Source: Chloroflexus islandicus
Lineage (GTDB): Bacteria; Chloroflexota; Chloroflexia; Chloroflexales; Chloroflexaceae
DNA: 64,000 bases
Assembly (NCBI RefSeq): GCF_001650695.1
Contig: NZ_LWQS01000071.1
Location: 119,877-183,876 of the forward strand
Direction: 5' to 3'
The translations under genes were made by a program, and so were the position numbers. A model generated the notes under the pieces. It worked only from the letters and a program-made list of their open reading frames with translations. It had not been told where the DNA came from and did no database searches. Shown here piece after piece: positions 29,470 through 38,155 of this stretch (its first letter is position 1; the number at the start of each line of letters is the position of its first letter).

Positions 29470-29636
29470 GATTCCCCAAGCGCCGGGTTCCTCTCGCCGT
29501 TTTGCCTTTCCCAGCCACCACGATCGCTCATACATCCTTTCGTCTACGCCGTGCGTAGCATAAGATGCGGCGCAATCCGATCCGGCGGGTCGCGTGGTAT
29601 ACTGAAGACAGCAAACAGCGATGAGGATAGTTGGCA

Positions 29637-30578
29637 ATGCTCCACCGTTTTCCTATGCTCGGTGAACGATTTTGGCATCTGATCGCGGGCCGGCGCGTCG
29701 CGCCGGCGCGGCGTGGGCCGTGGCTGCTTGGTACGGCGCTGATGGTGCTTGGTGCCGGTTTGTTGATCTATGTCTTGGTGACGACCTTGCAGATCGAATA
29801 TTACCGTTGGGCTGCGCGCGGTGATTCGCCCCTTCCTGCGCCGCAGATCACCACCAGCGGTTTCCGTCCGGCTGATGCACGGCCATTGCCGTTGCTGCCC
29901 GATCTGGCGCCGGCGGCGCCAGCAGCGCCGGCTGGTGATCTTCCCCCGCCTGCGGCAGCGCCAGCAGCGCCGGCTGACGAAGTTTCTCCGCCTGCCGCCC
30001 CCGCGACGAGTACGCTATCCGCGGTAGGCAGCGGTTTGTTGATCTCCGAACCGCCTGAGCCGGTGCGCGCCGAGTGGGTGGCTACGGTCGATCGACTGGT
30101 CATTCCGGCGATTCGGGTCGATTTTAAGGTGATAGAGGTCGGCTGGGATACGATCGAAGAGAACGGCCAATTGATCTCGGTCTGGCAAGTGGCTGAGTAT
30201 GCGGTCGGCCAGCACCGTGGTTCGGCTAACCCCGGCGAAGGCGACAATATCGTGTTGGCCGGCCATGTGGGAGGTTATGGCCGCGTCTTCAAAGATCTGT
30301 TCTACCTCAAGCCCGGCGATGAAGTGATTGTGTACAGCCGCGGCCAGCCGTACCGTTACATTGTCAACGAGCGGATTGTTGTTGATGAAGAGGGGGTGCC
30401 GCCTGAGCAGCGCCTTGCCAATGCCCGCTATATTGCGCCTACCGGCTATGAAGTTGTGACCATGGTGACATGTTGGCCGCCGAGCGGCCCCGATAAGTTT
30501 AAGCAGCGAGTGATTGTGCGGGCGTTGCCGGTGCAGACAACTGATGACGGCGCGGCGCTGCCGGACAGCACGCGCTAG
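29637..30578 (+). CDS. Sortase-family transpeptidase
   Basis: 313 residues. N-terminal membrane anchor (about 31-52, LLGTALMVLGAGLLIYVLV), an Ala/Pro-rich linker to ~130, then a sortase domain with catalytic His in NIVLAGHVGGYGR, Cys in VTMVTCWPP and Arg in KQRVIVRA. Sortases join sorting-signal proteins to cell envelope components or each other. No LPXTG substrate was seen in the window. GAGGA nine bases before ATG 29637 chooses this start. Confidence 0.88.
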   Translation: MLHRFPMLGERFWHLIAGRRVAPARRGPWLLGTALMVLGAGLLIYVLVTTLQIEYYRWAARGDSPLPAPQITTSGFRPADARPLPLLPDLAPAAPAAPAGDLPPPAAAPAAPADEVSPPAAPATSTLSAVGSGLLISEPPEPVRAEWVATVDRLVIPAIRVDFKVIEVGWDTIEENGQLISVWQVAEYAVGQHRGSANPGEGDNIVLAGHVGGYGRVFKDLFYLKPGDEVIVYSRGQPYRYIVNERIVVDEEGVPPEQRLANARYIAPTGYEVVTMVTCWPPSGPDKFKQRVIVRALPVQTTDDGAALPDSTR

Positions 30579-30596
30579 AATAGCCTACCGCCGCTG

Positions 30597-30633
30597 TACG
30601 ACCGCAGCATTCCGCACGCTCGCTGCGGTCGTA
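30597..30633. terminator. Bidirectional hairpin between convergent genes
   Basis: TACGACCGCAGC (30597-30608) pairs with GCTGCGGTCGTA (30622-30633), a 12-bp perfect stem filling the space between the sortase stop (30578) and the end of the minus-strand gene at 30634. Confidence 0.65.
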
Positions 30634-30852
30634 TCACTCCTCATCACGCTCGCCATTGATGCGGGTCGTTTCCAACATCTCTAACACGCTGGCCCCGCGA
30701 ATAAAGACCCGGCGCAACCCGGCGGGCCGGCTGGCCGCCAGTTGCCCGCTGCTAATCAGGCGTTTCACGGTGCTCAGGCTGACGCCGAGCAAGCGGGCCA
30801 CCTCTTCACGGGAATAGACGGCATCGGGATTGATCCCCTCACGGCGCGCCAT
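30634..30852 (-). CDS. Excisionase-family helix-turn-helix protein
   Basis: 72 residues: YSREEVARLLGVSLSTVKRLISSGQLAASRPAGLRRVFIRG is the MerR-like HTH_17/excisionase domain, with a short acidic tail. It binds DNA, probably as a small regulator; the name does not imply a phage origin. GAGGAACG before ATG 30852 fixes the start. It is the last gene of the minus-strand exopolysaccharide cluster, separated from the preceding gene by 10 bp. Confidence 0.85.
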   Translation of the reverse strand: MARREGINPDAVYSREEVARLLGVSLSTVKRLISSGQLAASRPAGLRRVFIRGASVLEMLETTRINGERDEE

Positions 30853-30862
30853 AGCTCGTTCC

Positions 30863-31504
30863 TCACACCAGCCCAAATAGCCGGAACACGCCAAGCACAC
30901 AGACCACCGCCAGACTCATTCCGGCGATCACTTGCATCAAGGTGTGATTGCGGGTGCGCAACCGTGCCCAGCCTAACACAATGGCTGCCGCCCAACACAA
31001 CCCTCCCAGCATCGGCAAGTAGATGCTGGCCAGTGTGGCGCACGAGCCAATGCTGGCCGAGTGAATGCTAATCTTCCAAAACAGATTAATGACGAACGAG
31101 ATCGCGTTCATCACTGCGACCGATACCAGCATCGCCAACAACGGCAGCGGCGCGTTCATTGCCCACAAGATGGCCGTGCCGGCTAGCACATTCGCCATGC
31201 CAAACAAGTAGAGTTCGTTGCGTTGGGTACGCACCGAAATATCGTCATCGCTATACGCGCCTTGGCGCAAGCGAATATTGAAAAAGATGGTCGGCGGCAC
31301 CACGTGCAATAACGCGCACACGATCGACCACCACAATCCGCTCACCCGGTTGTCGCTGCCAAACACACCGACGATAAAAATACTGACAATACCCAGCGGG
31401 ACGGGGTGCAGAATTTGCGAAATGCGCCGGGCTATCGCATAGCCGCGCCCCGGTAAGGCGCCACGGCTAAGCGCTTCTGCGGTCAGATCGTTTGGTTGCA
31501 TCAT
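30863..31504 (-). CDS. PAP2-like polytopic membrane protein
   Basis: About 213 residues with five or six membrane helices. Segments resemble PAP2 phosphatase motifs: KISIHSAS in place of SGH and RTRNHTLMQVIAG in place of SRxxxxxHxxxDVxxG. The Asp of motif 3 is Gln here, so activity is doubtful. It sits at the end of a polysaccharide gene run and could act on polyprenyl phosphates. GAGG before ATG 31504 favours that start among several Met codons. Confidence 0.65.
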   Translation of the reverse strand: MMQPNDLTAEALSRGALPGRGYAIARRISQILHPVPLGIVSIFIVGVFGSDNRVSGLWWSIVCALLHVVPPTIFFNIRLRQGAYSDDDISVRTQRNELYLFGMANVLAGTAILWAMNAPLPLLAMLVSVAVMNAISFVINLFWKISIHSASIGSCATLASIYLPMLGGLCWAAAIVLGWARLRTRNHTLMQVIAGMSLAVVCVLGVFRLFGLV

Positions 31505-31515
31505 GCTCATCATCC

Positions 31516-32670
31516 TCAAGTGGCAGCGGCTGTTGCCGCGAGCTCACGGTAGATTGCCACTAGCGCCTGTCCGGTCTGTTCCCAACGAAAGGTAGCGGCC
31601 TGCGGCGGCCCGGCGGCGCGGAGCGGCGCCGGATCAGCGAGCGCAGCGCGGATACCGGCAGCAATATCTTCGACCTCTAGCGGATCGACCATGATCGCGG
31701 CTGATCCGGCCACCTCAGGCAAACTTGCTACCTTGGCAGTAACAACCGGGGTGCCGCAGGCCAACGCTTCGAGGACCGGAAAACCAAACCCTTCGTACAA
31801 TGACGGATACACGAAGGCTTCGGCTAGATTATACAATGCCGGCAGATCATCGTCGGCAACAAAATCGAGGAAGTGAATGCGCCCACGCGCGCTCGAGCGC
31901 TCAACTGCGGTAAAGATCTCGTCGTATAGCCAACCGCGCCGTCCGGCAATCACAAGGTGCAGGTCGGGGTCGTCGGCGTTTACGAGCGCGAATGCCTGCA
32001 ACAAACGCACCAGATTCTTGCGCGGTTCGAGCGTGCCGACAAAGAGCAAGAAGCGATTGGGCAGGCGCAGCCGCTCGCGCACCGGCGCCGTCTCAGCCGC
32101 TGGCATTGGCCGGAATCGTCCGTCCACCGCTGGGTAGAGCAGGCGGACGCGCCGGCTAGGAATGCCGTACAGCCGGCCCAAATCGTTCGCCGTCGCTTTC
32201 GAGTCGACCACGATTAAATCAGCGCGCTGTAACGAACGCGGCACGGCTGCGCTTAAATAACGGCGCAAATTCGGTTCGGCGCAAGCCGGTTCAACCAGAA
32301 AGGTCAAATCGTGGATCGTGAGCAGCGTGCGGGCTTTGGTTGGCGGCAAGACAAAATCGGGCGCATGCACCACATCGATCGGCCCAATCAGCCACTCGAC
32401 CCGGATCGGCAACTGTAGTCGTTGCCAGAGGATTGTCAATAGGCGCGGGCTGATCGGGATGGGTCGTAAGGTGATGTTGGGATAACCAGCCGCTAATTCG
32501 TGCGCGTAGCGAGCAAAGGGACTCTGCGGATCAAGCCCGCCGGACGCATAAAAGAGGTGGAAGGCGAGGTCAGGCCCTGCCTGCACTGCCGCGCGCACCA
32601 GTTCGCGCGTATACCGGCCAATCCCGGCCCCTTGCCACATCCCCGCTGTAACATCAATCCCGATCCGCAT
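31516..32670 (-). CDS. GT4-family glycosyltransferase
   Basis: 384 residues, GT-B fold. N-terminal MRIGIDVTAGMWQGAGIGRYTREL, donor-domain LFVGTLEPRKNLVRLLQAF and the family E-x7-E in YEGFGFPVLEALACGTPVV. Transfers a sugar from a nucleotide donor, here probably to a lipid-linked exopolysaccharide unit. The first codon lies two bases after the stop of the upstream flippase-like gene, consistent with one operon. Confidence 0.9.
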   Translation of the reverse strand: MRIGIDVTAGMWQGAGIGRYTRELVRAAVQAGPDLAFHLFYASGGLDPQSPFARYAHELAAGYPNITLRPIPISPRLLTILWQRLQLPIRVEWLIGPIDVVHAPDFVLPPTKARTLLTIHDLTFLVEPACAEPNLRRYLSAAVPRSLQRADLIVVDSKATANDLGRLYGIPSRRVRLLYPAVDGRFRPMPAAETAPVRERLRLPNRFLLFVGTLEPRKNLVRLLQAFALVNADDPDLHLVIAGRRGWLYDEIFTAVERSSARGRIHFLDFVADDDLPALYNLAEAFVYPSLYEGFGFPVLEALACGTPVVTAKVASLPEVAGSAAIMVDPLEVEDIAAGIRAALADPAPLRAAGPPQAATFRWEQTGQALVAIYRELAATAAAT

Positions 32671-32672
32671 CA

Positions 32673-33782
32673 CTACTTCCGCCGGCTGAACACATAGAGG
32701 ATGAAGCCAAAGACGACGATGCTCCAGAAATTAATTAGCCGGTCGAGCAAGGTCACTGCGCCCCCCAGACTAGCAGCGATGCCGAAGAGGGTCAGCACAG
32801 CGGTAATGGTGCCTTCCACCACCCCCAAGCCGGCTGGGGTAATTGGCAATGCCGTTAAGAGCGATGAAGCGAGAGCGACGAAGATAATCGCCGATAGTGT
32901 CAGATTGAGACCAGTGTGATTCAGCGACTGGATCACAAACCAGAGCCGGAAGCCTTCCAGCAGCCAGATCGCGCCGGTAAAGGCGAAGAGCCGCGGCAAG
33001 ATGGCCGGTGTGAACGACTTCAGCGCCGATTGCTCGAAATTGCCATAGACTTGGTGGAGCCGGCGCGGAATCACCCAGCGGATCTGCGGCCCTAGCCAGC
33101 GCATGCCGGCCAACCCGCTCATAATAACGACCACGAGCAGACCGCCAAAGAAAAAGACGATTTGCGTGCCTTCGGGCATCTGCACGCCAAAGGTGAGGTA
33201 GCCGGAAAGCACCAGCAAGCCGAACAAGCCAATCATATCGAGCAGCCGCTCGGCGAAGATCGTGCCAAATGTGGCCGAAAATGAGACATTGCCGTTATGC
33301 TTGAGCAGATAGCCGCGGTACGCATCACCGAGCTTGGCCGGCACAATACAATTGGCAAACCACGACAAATAGATATACTCAATCAGCGCCGGCAACGAAG
33401 CCCAACTGCCCCGGCCCGATTGGATCGGCACCCCAGCGTTAGCCAGCAGCATCCGCCACCGCAACGCGCGCAGCGGGAATGTCATATAAAACACCACCAA
33501 TCCCAATCCGAGCAAGACCGGATCGGCTGAGCGCATATATTGCCACGTCGTTGAGAGATCAATGTCAAGACTGCGCACCGCAAACGCAACGATGGCAATC
33601 GCAATTCCAAACGAGATTAGCGTGCGTGGTTGGCGCAGCCGCTGGCCAAGCGAAAAGCTGCTGCGCTCTTCACCGTTTGTTCCGCGCTCGGTAGCCGGCA
33701 GCTCAACCGATGATGGTTGATCGGTCATAGGGATGTGAGCCTTCCCGTGATTCGCTACGGTTGCTGGTTCGCTATCTGACAT
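32673..33782 (-). CDS. UPF0104 / LPG-synthase transmembrane-like (flippase-like) protein
   Basis: 369 residues with a hydrophilic ~50-residue N-terminus and about eight helices. SWFANCIVPAKLGDAYRGYLL, FAERLLDM and LPITPAGLGVVEGT are hallmark sequences of the AglD/MprF-transmembrane family. Members are thought to move or handle lipid-linked intermediates. Position between an epimerase and a glycosyltransferase gene fits exopolysaccharide assembly. Confidence 0.87.
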   Translation of the reverse strand: MSDSEPATVANHGKAHIPMTDQPSSVELPATERGTNGEERSSFSLGQRLRQPRTLISFGIAIAIVAFAVRSLDIDLSTTWQYMRSADPVLLGLGLVVFYMTFPLRALRWRMLLANAGVPIQSGRGSWASLPALIEYIYLSWFANCIVPAKLGDAYRGYLLKHNGNVSFSATFGTIFAERLLDMIGLFGLLVLSGYLTFGVQMPEGTQIVFFFGGLLVVVIMSGLAGMRWLGPQIRWVIPRRLHQVYGNFEQSALKSFTPAILPRLFAFTGAIWLLEGFRLWFVIQSLNHTGLNLTLSAIIFVALASSLLTALPITPAGLGVVEGTITAVLTLFGIAASLGGAVTLLDRLINFWSIVVFGFILYVFSRRK

Positions 33783-33824
33783 AATCCTACTCGATCCTAC
33801 GACGTGGATGCAAATATCAATCCG

Positions 33825-34781
33825 TTAATATGCGATCTCTGCGCAATACCATGCCCAGAAGCGTTCCAAACCTTCTTCAATCGCCATCGTTGGCGCAAAG
33901 CCGAGGAACTGACTGGCTTTGGTCGTATCAGCGTAGGTGATCGGCGGTTCAGTCGCCGGCAACGGTTTGATCTCGATCTGGGCCGGATAGCCGGTAATGT
34001 GTTCGAGCAAGCTGACAAATCGCCGTAGTTCCACCGGCTGCGAATGGCCGAGATTGAAAATCTCGTAAGGTTGCGGGCGGTCGAGGGCGTTGATGACACC
34101 GGCAATGATGTCATCAATGTAGGTGTAATCGCGAAACAGATTTTCACCGCCATTGAAGAGGGTGATGGGCTGCCCGCGCACCATGCGCTCGACAAACAGG
34201 TACGGCGTCATATCGGGCCGGCCGCGCGGGCCATAGACGGTAAAGAAGCGAACCACGCTGATCGGTAGGCCGTACAGGCTGTGGAAGGTGTATGCCAGTA
34301 CTTCAGCCGCCTTCTTGGTGGCCGCGTATGGCGACAGTGGCCGGTCGGTGGGATCGTCTTCACGGAAGGGGATACGATCAGTCTTGCCGTAGACCGATGA
34401 GGTTGAAGCGATCACCAGATTCTCGACCCCGGCGCGGCACGCTTGTTCCAACATCACCAGCGTGCCGCCTACATTCACCGCTTCGTACAACAACGGATTG
34501 GCGATCGATGGCCGGGGGCCGGGCATTGCGGCAAGATGGGCGACATAGCGCGGACGGTAGCGGGCAAAGATCGCGGCTACCGTGTCATTATCCCGAATAT
34601 CGCCCTCGATGAAGGTGAACCCCGGTTGTTGCAGCGCCTGCGCCAGATTGCGTCGCTTGCGCGCCGGGCTGTAGTAATCAACCAGATTGTCAAGACCGAT
34701 CACCTGTTCGCCGCGCGCCAGCAGGTGGTCGACCAGATGGCTGCCAATAAATCCGGCTGCGCCGGTGACAAGATACGTCAT
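33825..34781 (-). CDS. NAD-dependent nucleotide-sugar epimerase (UDP-glucuronate 4-epimerase-like)
   Basis: 318 residues. Rossmann GAAGFIGSHLVDHLL, STSSVYGKTDRIPF, the YAATKKAAE Tyr/Lys pair, and RFFTVYGPRGRPDMTPYLFV, which is typical of UDP-glucuronate 4-epimerases. Makes a precursor sugar for the polysaccharide. The start overlaps the stop of the ligase gene by four bases (34778-34781), so the two are coupled. Confidence 0.88.
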   Translation of the reverse strand: MTYLVTGAAGFIGSHLVDHLLARGEQVIGLDNLVDYYSPARKRRNLAQALQQPGFTFIEGDIRDNDTVAAIFARYRPRYVAHLAAMPGPRPSIANPLLYEAVNVGGTLVMLEQACRAGVENLVIASTSSVYGKTDRIPFREDDPTDRPLSPYAATKKAAEVLAYTFHSLYGLPISVVRFFTVYGPRGRPDMTPYLFVERMVRGQPITLFNGGENLFRDYTYIDDIIAGVINALDRPQPYEIFNLGHSQPVELRRFVSLLEHITGYPAQIEIKPLPATEPPITYADTTKASQFLGFAPTMAIEEGLERFWAWYCAEIAY

Positions 34782-36265
34782 ACATCCTCTTTATCAATCG
34801 GCTGGGAAGCAGGCTCGGCGGCGATAGTTGCTAGCAGCGCAATCACGGTGCCAAGCTGCACTCCCATATTCAAGACGTGCAGATTTTCAAAGAGATTGTG
34901 ACCGCTTAGCGCCCCAATGACCCCTATCCCGCCGAGCGCGATGCCGCGCGTGAGCCAATCACGCGCCCGCCGGACAGCGCCAATAGCACGATACCAGCCA
35001 CTGCCGAGCCAAACGAGATAGGCGAGCGCGCCGATCAATCCGCTTTCCGCCGCAATGTGGAGGTAGTAGTTGTGGGCATGGCCACGCGAATCATACCACG
35101 GTTTGATCCACGTTGGGGTTTGCCCGCTGTAGACTAGCCGTTCGTAGGCGATGCTGAAATTACCCGGCCCCACCCCGAACAATGGGCGCTCTTGAATCAT
35201 GTTCCACGCCGCTTGCAGGTGTGCCATGCGCTCGACCACGGCGAAATTGGCCGGCGTGATTTCAACGCTGCGGACGTCAAAGGGGCGCAGGTTTTCGAGG
35301 ATGGAACTGACGCGATTGCTGAATGCTGCCGGCACCAAGCCGCTATTGAGCAGCAAGAGACCTCCAAGGCCGGCGATCAGCACCGCTGTGACAATGATCC
35401 CCACGATCCGGCGTCCGTACCGTCCGGCAAACGCGATGCCTAACGCCAATACCCCGACCATGGCCCCAATCCAGCCGCCGCGCGAGAAACTGGCCAGCAA
35501 CCCGCCAAGCAAACTTGCCCCGGCCAGCGCAAGCGCGCCAAGGATCAGCCACCAGTGGTATGTGCGCCAGCGTCGCGTTTCGATCAGGGCCAAGCCCATC
35601 CCGGCGGCCAATGGCCATGCTTGATTCAGGTAGCCGGCAAACGAGTTGGGCTGGCCGATAGTGCCATACGCGCGCACGCGGCCGCTGCCAATCGCGAAGC
35701 TGTCCGGGCCGATGCCGGTCAGGTATTGGCCGATGCCGATCAGGCCAGTGATCGCCGGCGCAGCCAGCAAACAGGCCACGAGCACGGCCCGCCGCCATTG
35801 CGCACGGGCGGGGTCTTGCAAGGCCCATACTGCGGCGAGGTAGATGAGCAGCACCGTGCCCCAACGGAACGTCTCTTTCAAGCCCTCGCTGCGGCTCAAT
35901 GGGGTGAGGGCAGCGGCAAGCGCCAGCGTCCAAATGAAGATCGCTAAGGTCAGGCCTGTGATCTCCGGTTTTGGCCAACGCTGGCGGATGTGCCACAACA
36001 GGCTCAATGCCACCAACCCAAAGCAGAACTGGGTGACGCTGATGCCGCCGGGCAGCAACACTAATTGCTGAAAGGGCACCGAGAGGACGGCCAGCGCCAC
36101 TGGCCAGACCGGATCACTGGCCGCAAGCCCCAACGCAACCAGCCCCAGCAGCCAACTCACTGCCAGCAACGGCGGCATGACGGCTAAACTGGCGCCGGTC
36201 GCGATCGCACCCGCGAGCCACAGCCAGCGTGACCAATCTCGTTGTGCCATCATTGGGAACTGCAT
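34778..36265 (-). CDS. O-antigen ligase / Wzy-like polysaccharide protein
   Basis: About 495 residues with ten or more membrane helices and the large outer loop of the Wzy_C (O-antigen ligase) family containing LQAAWNMIQERPLFGVGPGNF and DSRGHAHNYYLHIAAESGL. Joins or polymerises lipid-linked glycans on the outer face of the membrane. GTG codons at 36271 and 36268 and ATG at 36265 are in frame; the ATG overlaps the TGA of the upstream sugar transferase (TGATG), which is the preferred coupled start. Confidence 0.87.
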   Translation of the reverse strand: MQFPMMAQRDWSRWLWLAGAIATGASLAVMPPLLAVSWLLGLVALGLAASDPVWPVALAVLSVPFQQLVLLPGGISVTQFCFGLVALSLLWHIRQRWPKPEITGLTLAIFIWTLALAAALTPLSRSEGLKETFRWGTVLLIYLAAVWALQDPARAQWRRAVLVACLLAAPAITGLIGIGQYLTGIGPDSFAIGSGRVRAYGTIGQPNSFAGYLNQAWPLAAGMGLALIETRRWRTYHWWLILGALALAGASLLGGLLASFSRGGWIGAMVGVLALGIAFAGRYGRRIVGIIVTAVLIAGLGGLLLLNSGLVPAAFSNRVSSILENLRPFDVRSVEITPANFAVVERMAHLQAAWNMIQERPLFGVGPGNFSIAYERLVYSGQTPTWIKPWYDSRGHAHNYYLHIAAESGLIGALAYLVWLGSGWYRAIGAVRRARDWLTRGIALGGIGVIGALSGHNLFENLHVLNMGVQLGTVIALLATIAAEPASQPIDKEDV

Positions 36266-37764
36266 CACCACGCGCCGCGGCCAGACAAAATCGCCGGAAT
36301 AACCATCATGAGGATGCGCAGATCAAGGCTCAATGACCAGTTCTCGGCGTAATAAATATCGAGCCGAACCTGCTCATCAAACGAGATTTCGCTCCGCCCC
36401 AACGCCTGCGGCAGGCATGCCAACCCCGGTTGCACCTCCAGCCGGCGATGGTGCCATGGCTCGTAGCGGGCGACCTCTTCGGGCAACGCCGGACGCGGGC
36501 CGATCAAACTCATCTCGCCGCGCAGCACATTCCACAATTGCGGCAACTCGTCGAGGCTGGTGCGCCGTAACCAACGTCCCACCCGCGTCACGCGCGGGTC
36601 ATCGCGAATCTTGAACAGCGGCCCATCGGCTTCATTGTGCGCCAAGAGCTCTTGCCGGCGCTGTTCGGCGTCGGGCACCATCGTGCGGAATTTGTAGCAG
36701 GTGAATGGGCGGCCATGCTTGCCGATTCGTTGTTGGCGGAAGATGATCGGGCGGCCCGAGTCGATCCAGATCAAGAGGGCAATCATCGCGGCCAGCGGCA
36801 GCGTGAGCGGCAGACTCAGCAACACTGCTGCTAAATCAAAGGTGCGCTTGAGCGCCAGATTCAAGCCGTGCAACTGAATCTCTTTTGGTTGCAGCAGCGG
36901 CACGCCGCTCAGATGCATAATATCAACCCGGTCAAAGCTTAGTTGATAAATATCCGGCGCGATTTGATACTCAACCCCTAATTGTTGGCAACGCGCGGCC
37001 AGTTCGGGTAAGCGATCGTAGTTCCAAAACGGCAAGGCAATGATGACTTGCTGGATCTGTTGTTGCTCGATGACCTGCTCGAGATCGTCGAGATCGCCAA
37101 GATGTTGAAACACGCGCGCGCGATTGGCGGCAATGATCGGTTGCTCGCTCAGATAGCCGGCGAGGGTATAACCGACCCCCGGTGATGCGGTCAGCGCATG
37201 CATCACCAATTGGCCCAACCCGGTGCCACCTACTACCAACACTCGTTCGCGGCCTAAACCGCGTGACCAGAACCAGTGCCGGATTCCGATCAGCAAGAGT
37301 CGCCAACTCAAGAGCAACCCAATAATGGTAATGGCCGCAAACGCAAAGATAAGCCGTGAATAAAAGAATGGCCGGTAAAGAAAGACCACCACCATGACCA
37401 GCGCGATCATCGTGATCACGCTGCCAGCGATGGCCTCAGCTTCATCGAGCAACGTCATGCGCCGGCTTGAGCGGTAGAAACCGCGCATGATGAAGCGTAC
37501 CCCCAGCAGCAGTTGCAGCATGAAGACGATGGGTAAGAACGCGCTGAACGGCACCTGATTTTCAATCGCTACTTCAGCGATGATCCGGTCAAATGGCGGC
37601 GGCCAGCTCACTTGATAGCGCAAGATGTAGGCCAGCACAAAACCGGCGAAGATCAGCGCTTGATCCGCCAAAAATAAACCAACCATCGTCCAGCGTCGTT
37701 GGTGATGCAACCGCTGGCGTGTGGTTGGGGTTTGTTTCTCTTGTGCCGGTGGGTGTTCTATCAT
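36265..37764 (-). CDS. Polyprenyl-phosphate glycosylphosphotransferase (WbaP/WcaJ type)
   Basis: 499 residues from the ATG at 37764. Four or five N-terminal helices, a Rossmann-like CoA-binding domain (VLVVGGTGLGQLVMHAL), a further helix, then the catalytic bacterial sugar-transferase domain (KRTFDLAAVLLSLPL, FRQQRIGKHGRPF, CYKFRTM, RRTSLDELPQLWNVLRG, SLIGPRP). Begins lipid-linked sugar assembly by moving sugar-1-phosphate to undecaprenyl phosphate, so it is the committing enzyme of this operon. A longer frame reaches 37935 but overlaps a better small ORF upstream; an AGG seven bases before 37764 is modest support. Confidence 0.9.
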   Translation of the reverse strand: MIEHPPAQEKQTPTTRQRLHHQRRWTMVGLFLADQALIFAGFVLAYILRYQVSWPPPFDRIIAEVAIENQVPFSAFLPIVFMLQLLLGVRFIMRGFYRSSRRMTLLDEAEAIAGSVITMIALVMVVVFLYRPFFYSRLIFAFAAITIIGLLLSWRLLLIGIRHWFWSRGLGRERVLVVGGTGLGQLVMHALTASPGVGYTLAGYLSEQPIIAANRARVFQHLGDLDDLEQVIEQQQIQQVIIALPFWNYDRLPELAARCQQLGVEYQIAPDIYQLSFDRVDIMHLSGVPLLQPKEIQLHGLNLALKRTFDLAAVLLSLPLTLPLAAMIALLIWIDSGRPIIFRQQRIGKHGRPFTCYKFRTMVPDAEQRRQELLAHNEADGPLFKIRDDPRVTRVGRWLRRTSLDELPQLWNVLRGEMSLIGPRPALPEEVARYEPWHHRRLEVQPGLACLPQALGRSEISFDEQVRLDIYYAENWSLSLDLRILMMVIPAILSGRGAW

Positions 37765-37828
37765 GTGCAAGCCTGTGTGCCTGCCCAGCCGTGCCGAACG
37801 TGGATGAGTTGTTGTTTGACGTAGCACC

Positions 37829-37972
37829 TTAAGAAGCATCGTGCTGATACGAGGATGTATCTCCGGTTTGCTCAAACTGGCTGGCCCCTGCCTGCCGATG
37901 TTCAAAGTAGAGCATAATCCCCGGTGAAGCTGCAATCAGAACCATCAGTGCTATCAGGCTGACCCAGAGCAT
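37829..37972 (-). CDS. 47-residue single-pass membrane protein (small ORF)
   Basis: A short frame that begins MLWVSLIALMVLIAASPGIM, continues with LYFEHRQ, and ends QHDAS. One membrane helix (about 3-23) followed by a polar, Gln/Ser/Asp-rich tail. GGAG lies eleven bases before the ATG. It is co-directional with and 64 bp upstream of the sugar transferase, so it may be the first gene of the exopolysaccharide operon. No family recognised; could be a regulator of the transferase or a false call. Confidence 0.45.
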   Translation of the reverse strand: MLWVSLIALMVLIAASPGIMLYFEHRQAGASQFEQTGDTSSYQHDAS

Positions 37973-38099
37973 ACTTGGCTCTTCTCCGTTGCTAATCACG
38001 AAACGATGATACGGTTGTATCGGGCAAGGTGATCGTTACCCGCTGCTGTTATGATGCAGCGCCTTATCTTACCACGACCCGGCTAGTCTGCAAGCTGAT

Positions 38100-38138
38100 A
38101 AAAAGCTGACAGACGGGACAGAGTTGCTGTCCCGTCTG
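38100..38138 (-). terminator. Rho-independent terminator of gltB
   Basis: On the minus strand CAGACGGGACAG / CTGTCCCGTCTG (38127-38138 and 38110-38121) forms a 12-bp perfect stem with a 5-nt loop, followed by AGCTTTTT (A-run on + at 38100-38104). It lies 17 bp past the gltB stop. The remaining gap 37973-38099 holds no visible gene and probably the exopolysaccharide promoter. Confidence 0.88.
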
Positions 38139-38155
38139 CCAGTGCTGTACGCCGG

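Noticed and set aside
30634..30852. Prophage or integrative element suggested by an excisionase-like protein
   Set aside because: No integrase, att repeat or phage gene is nearby; the HTH_17 domain is common in ordinary regulators.
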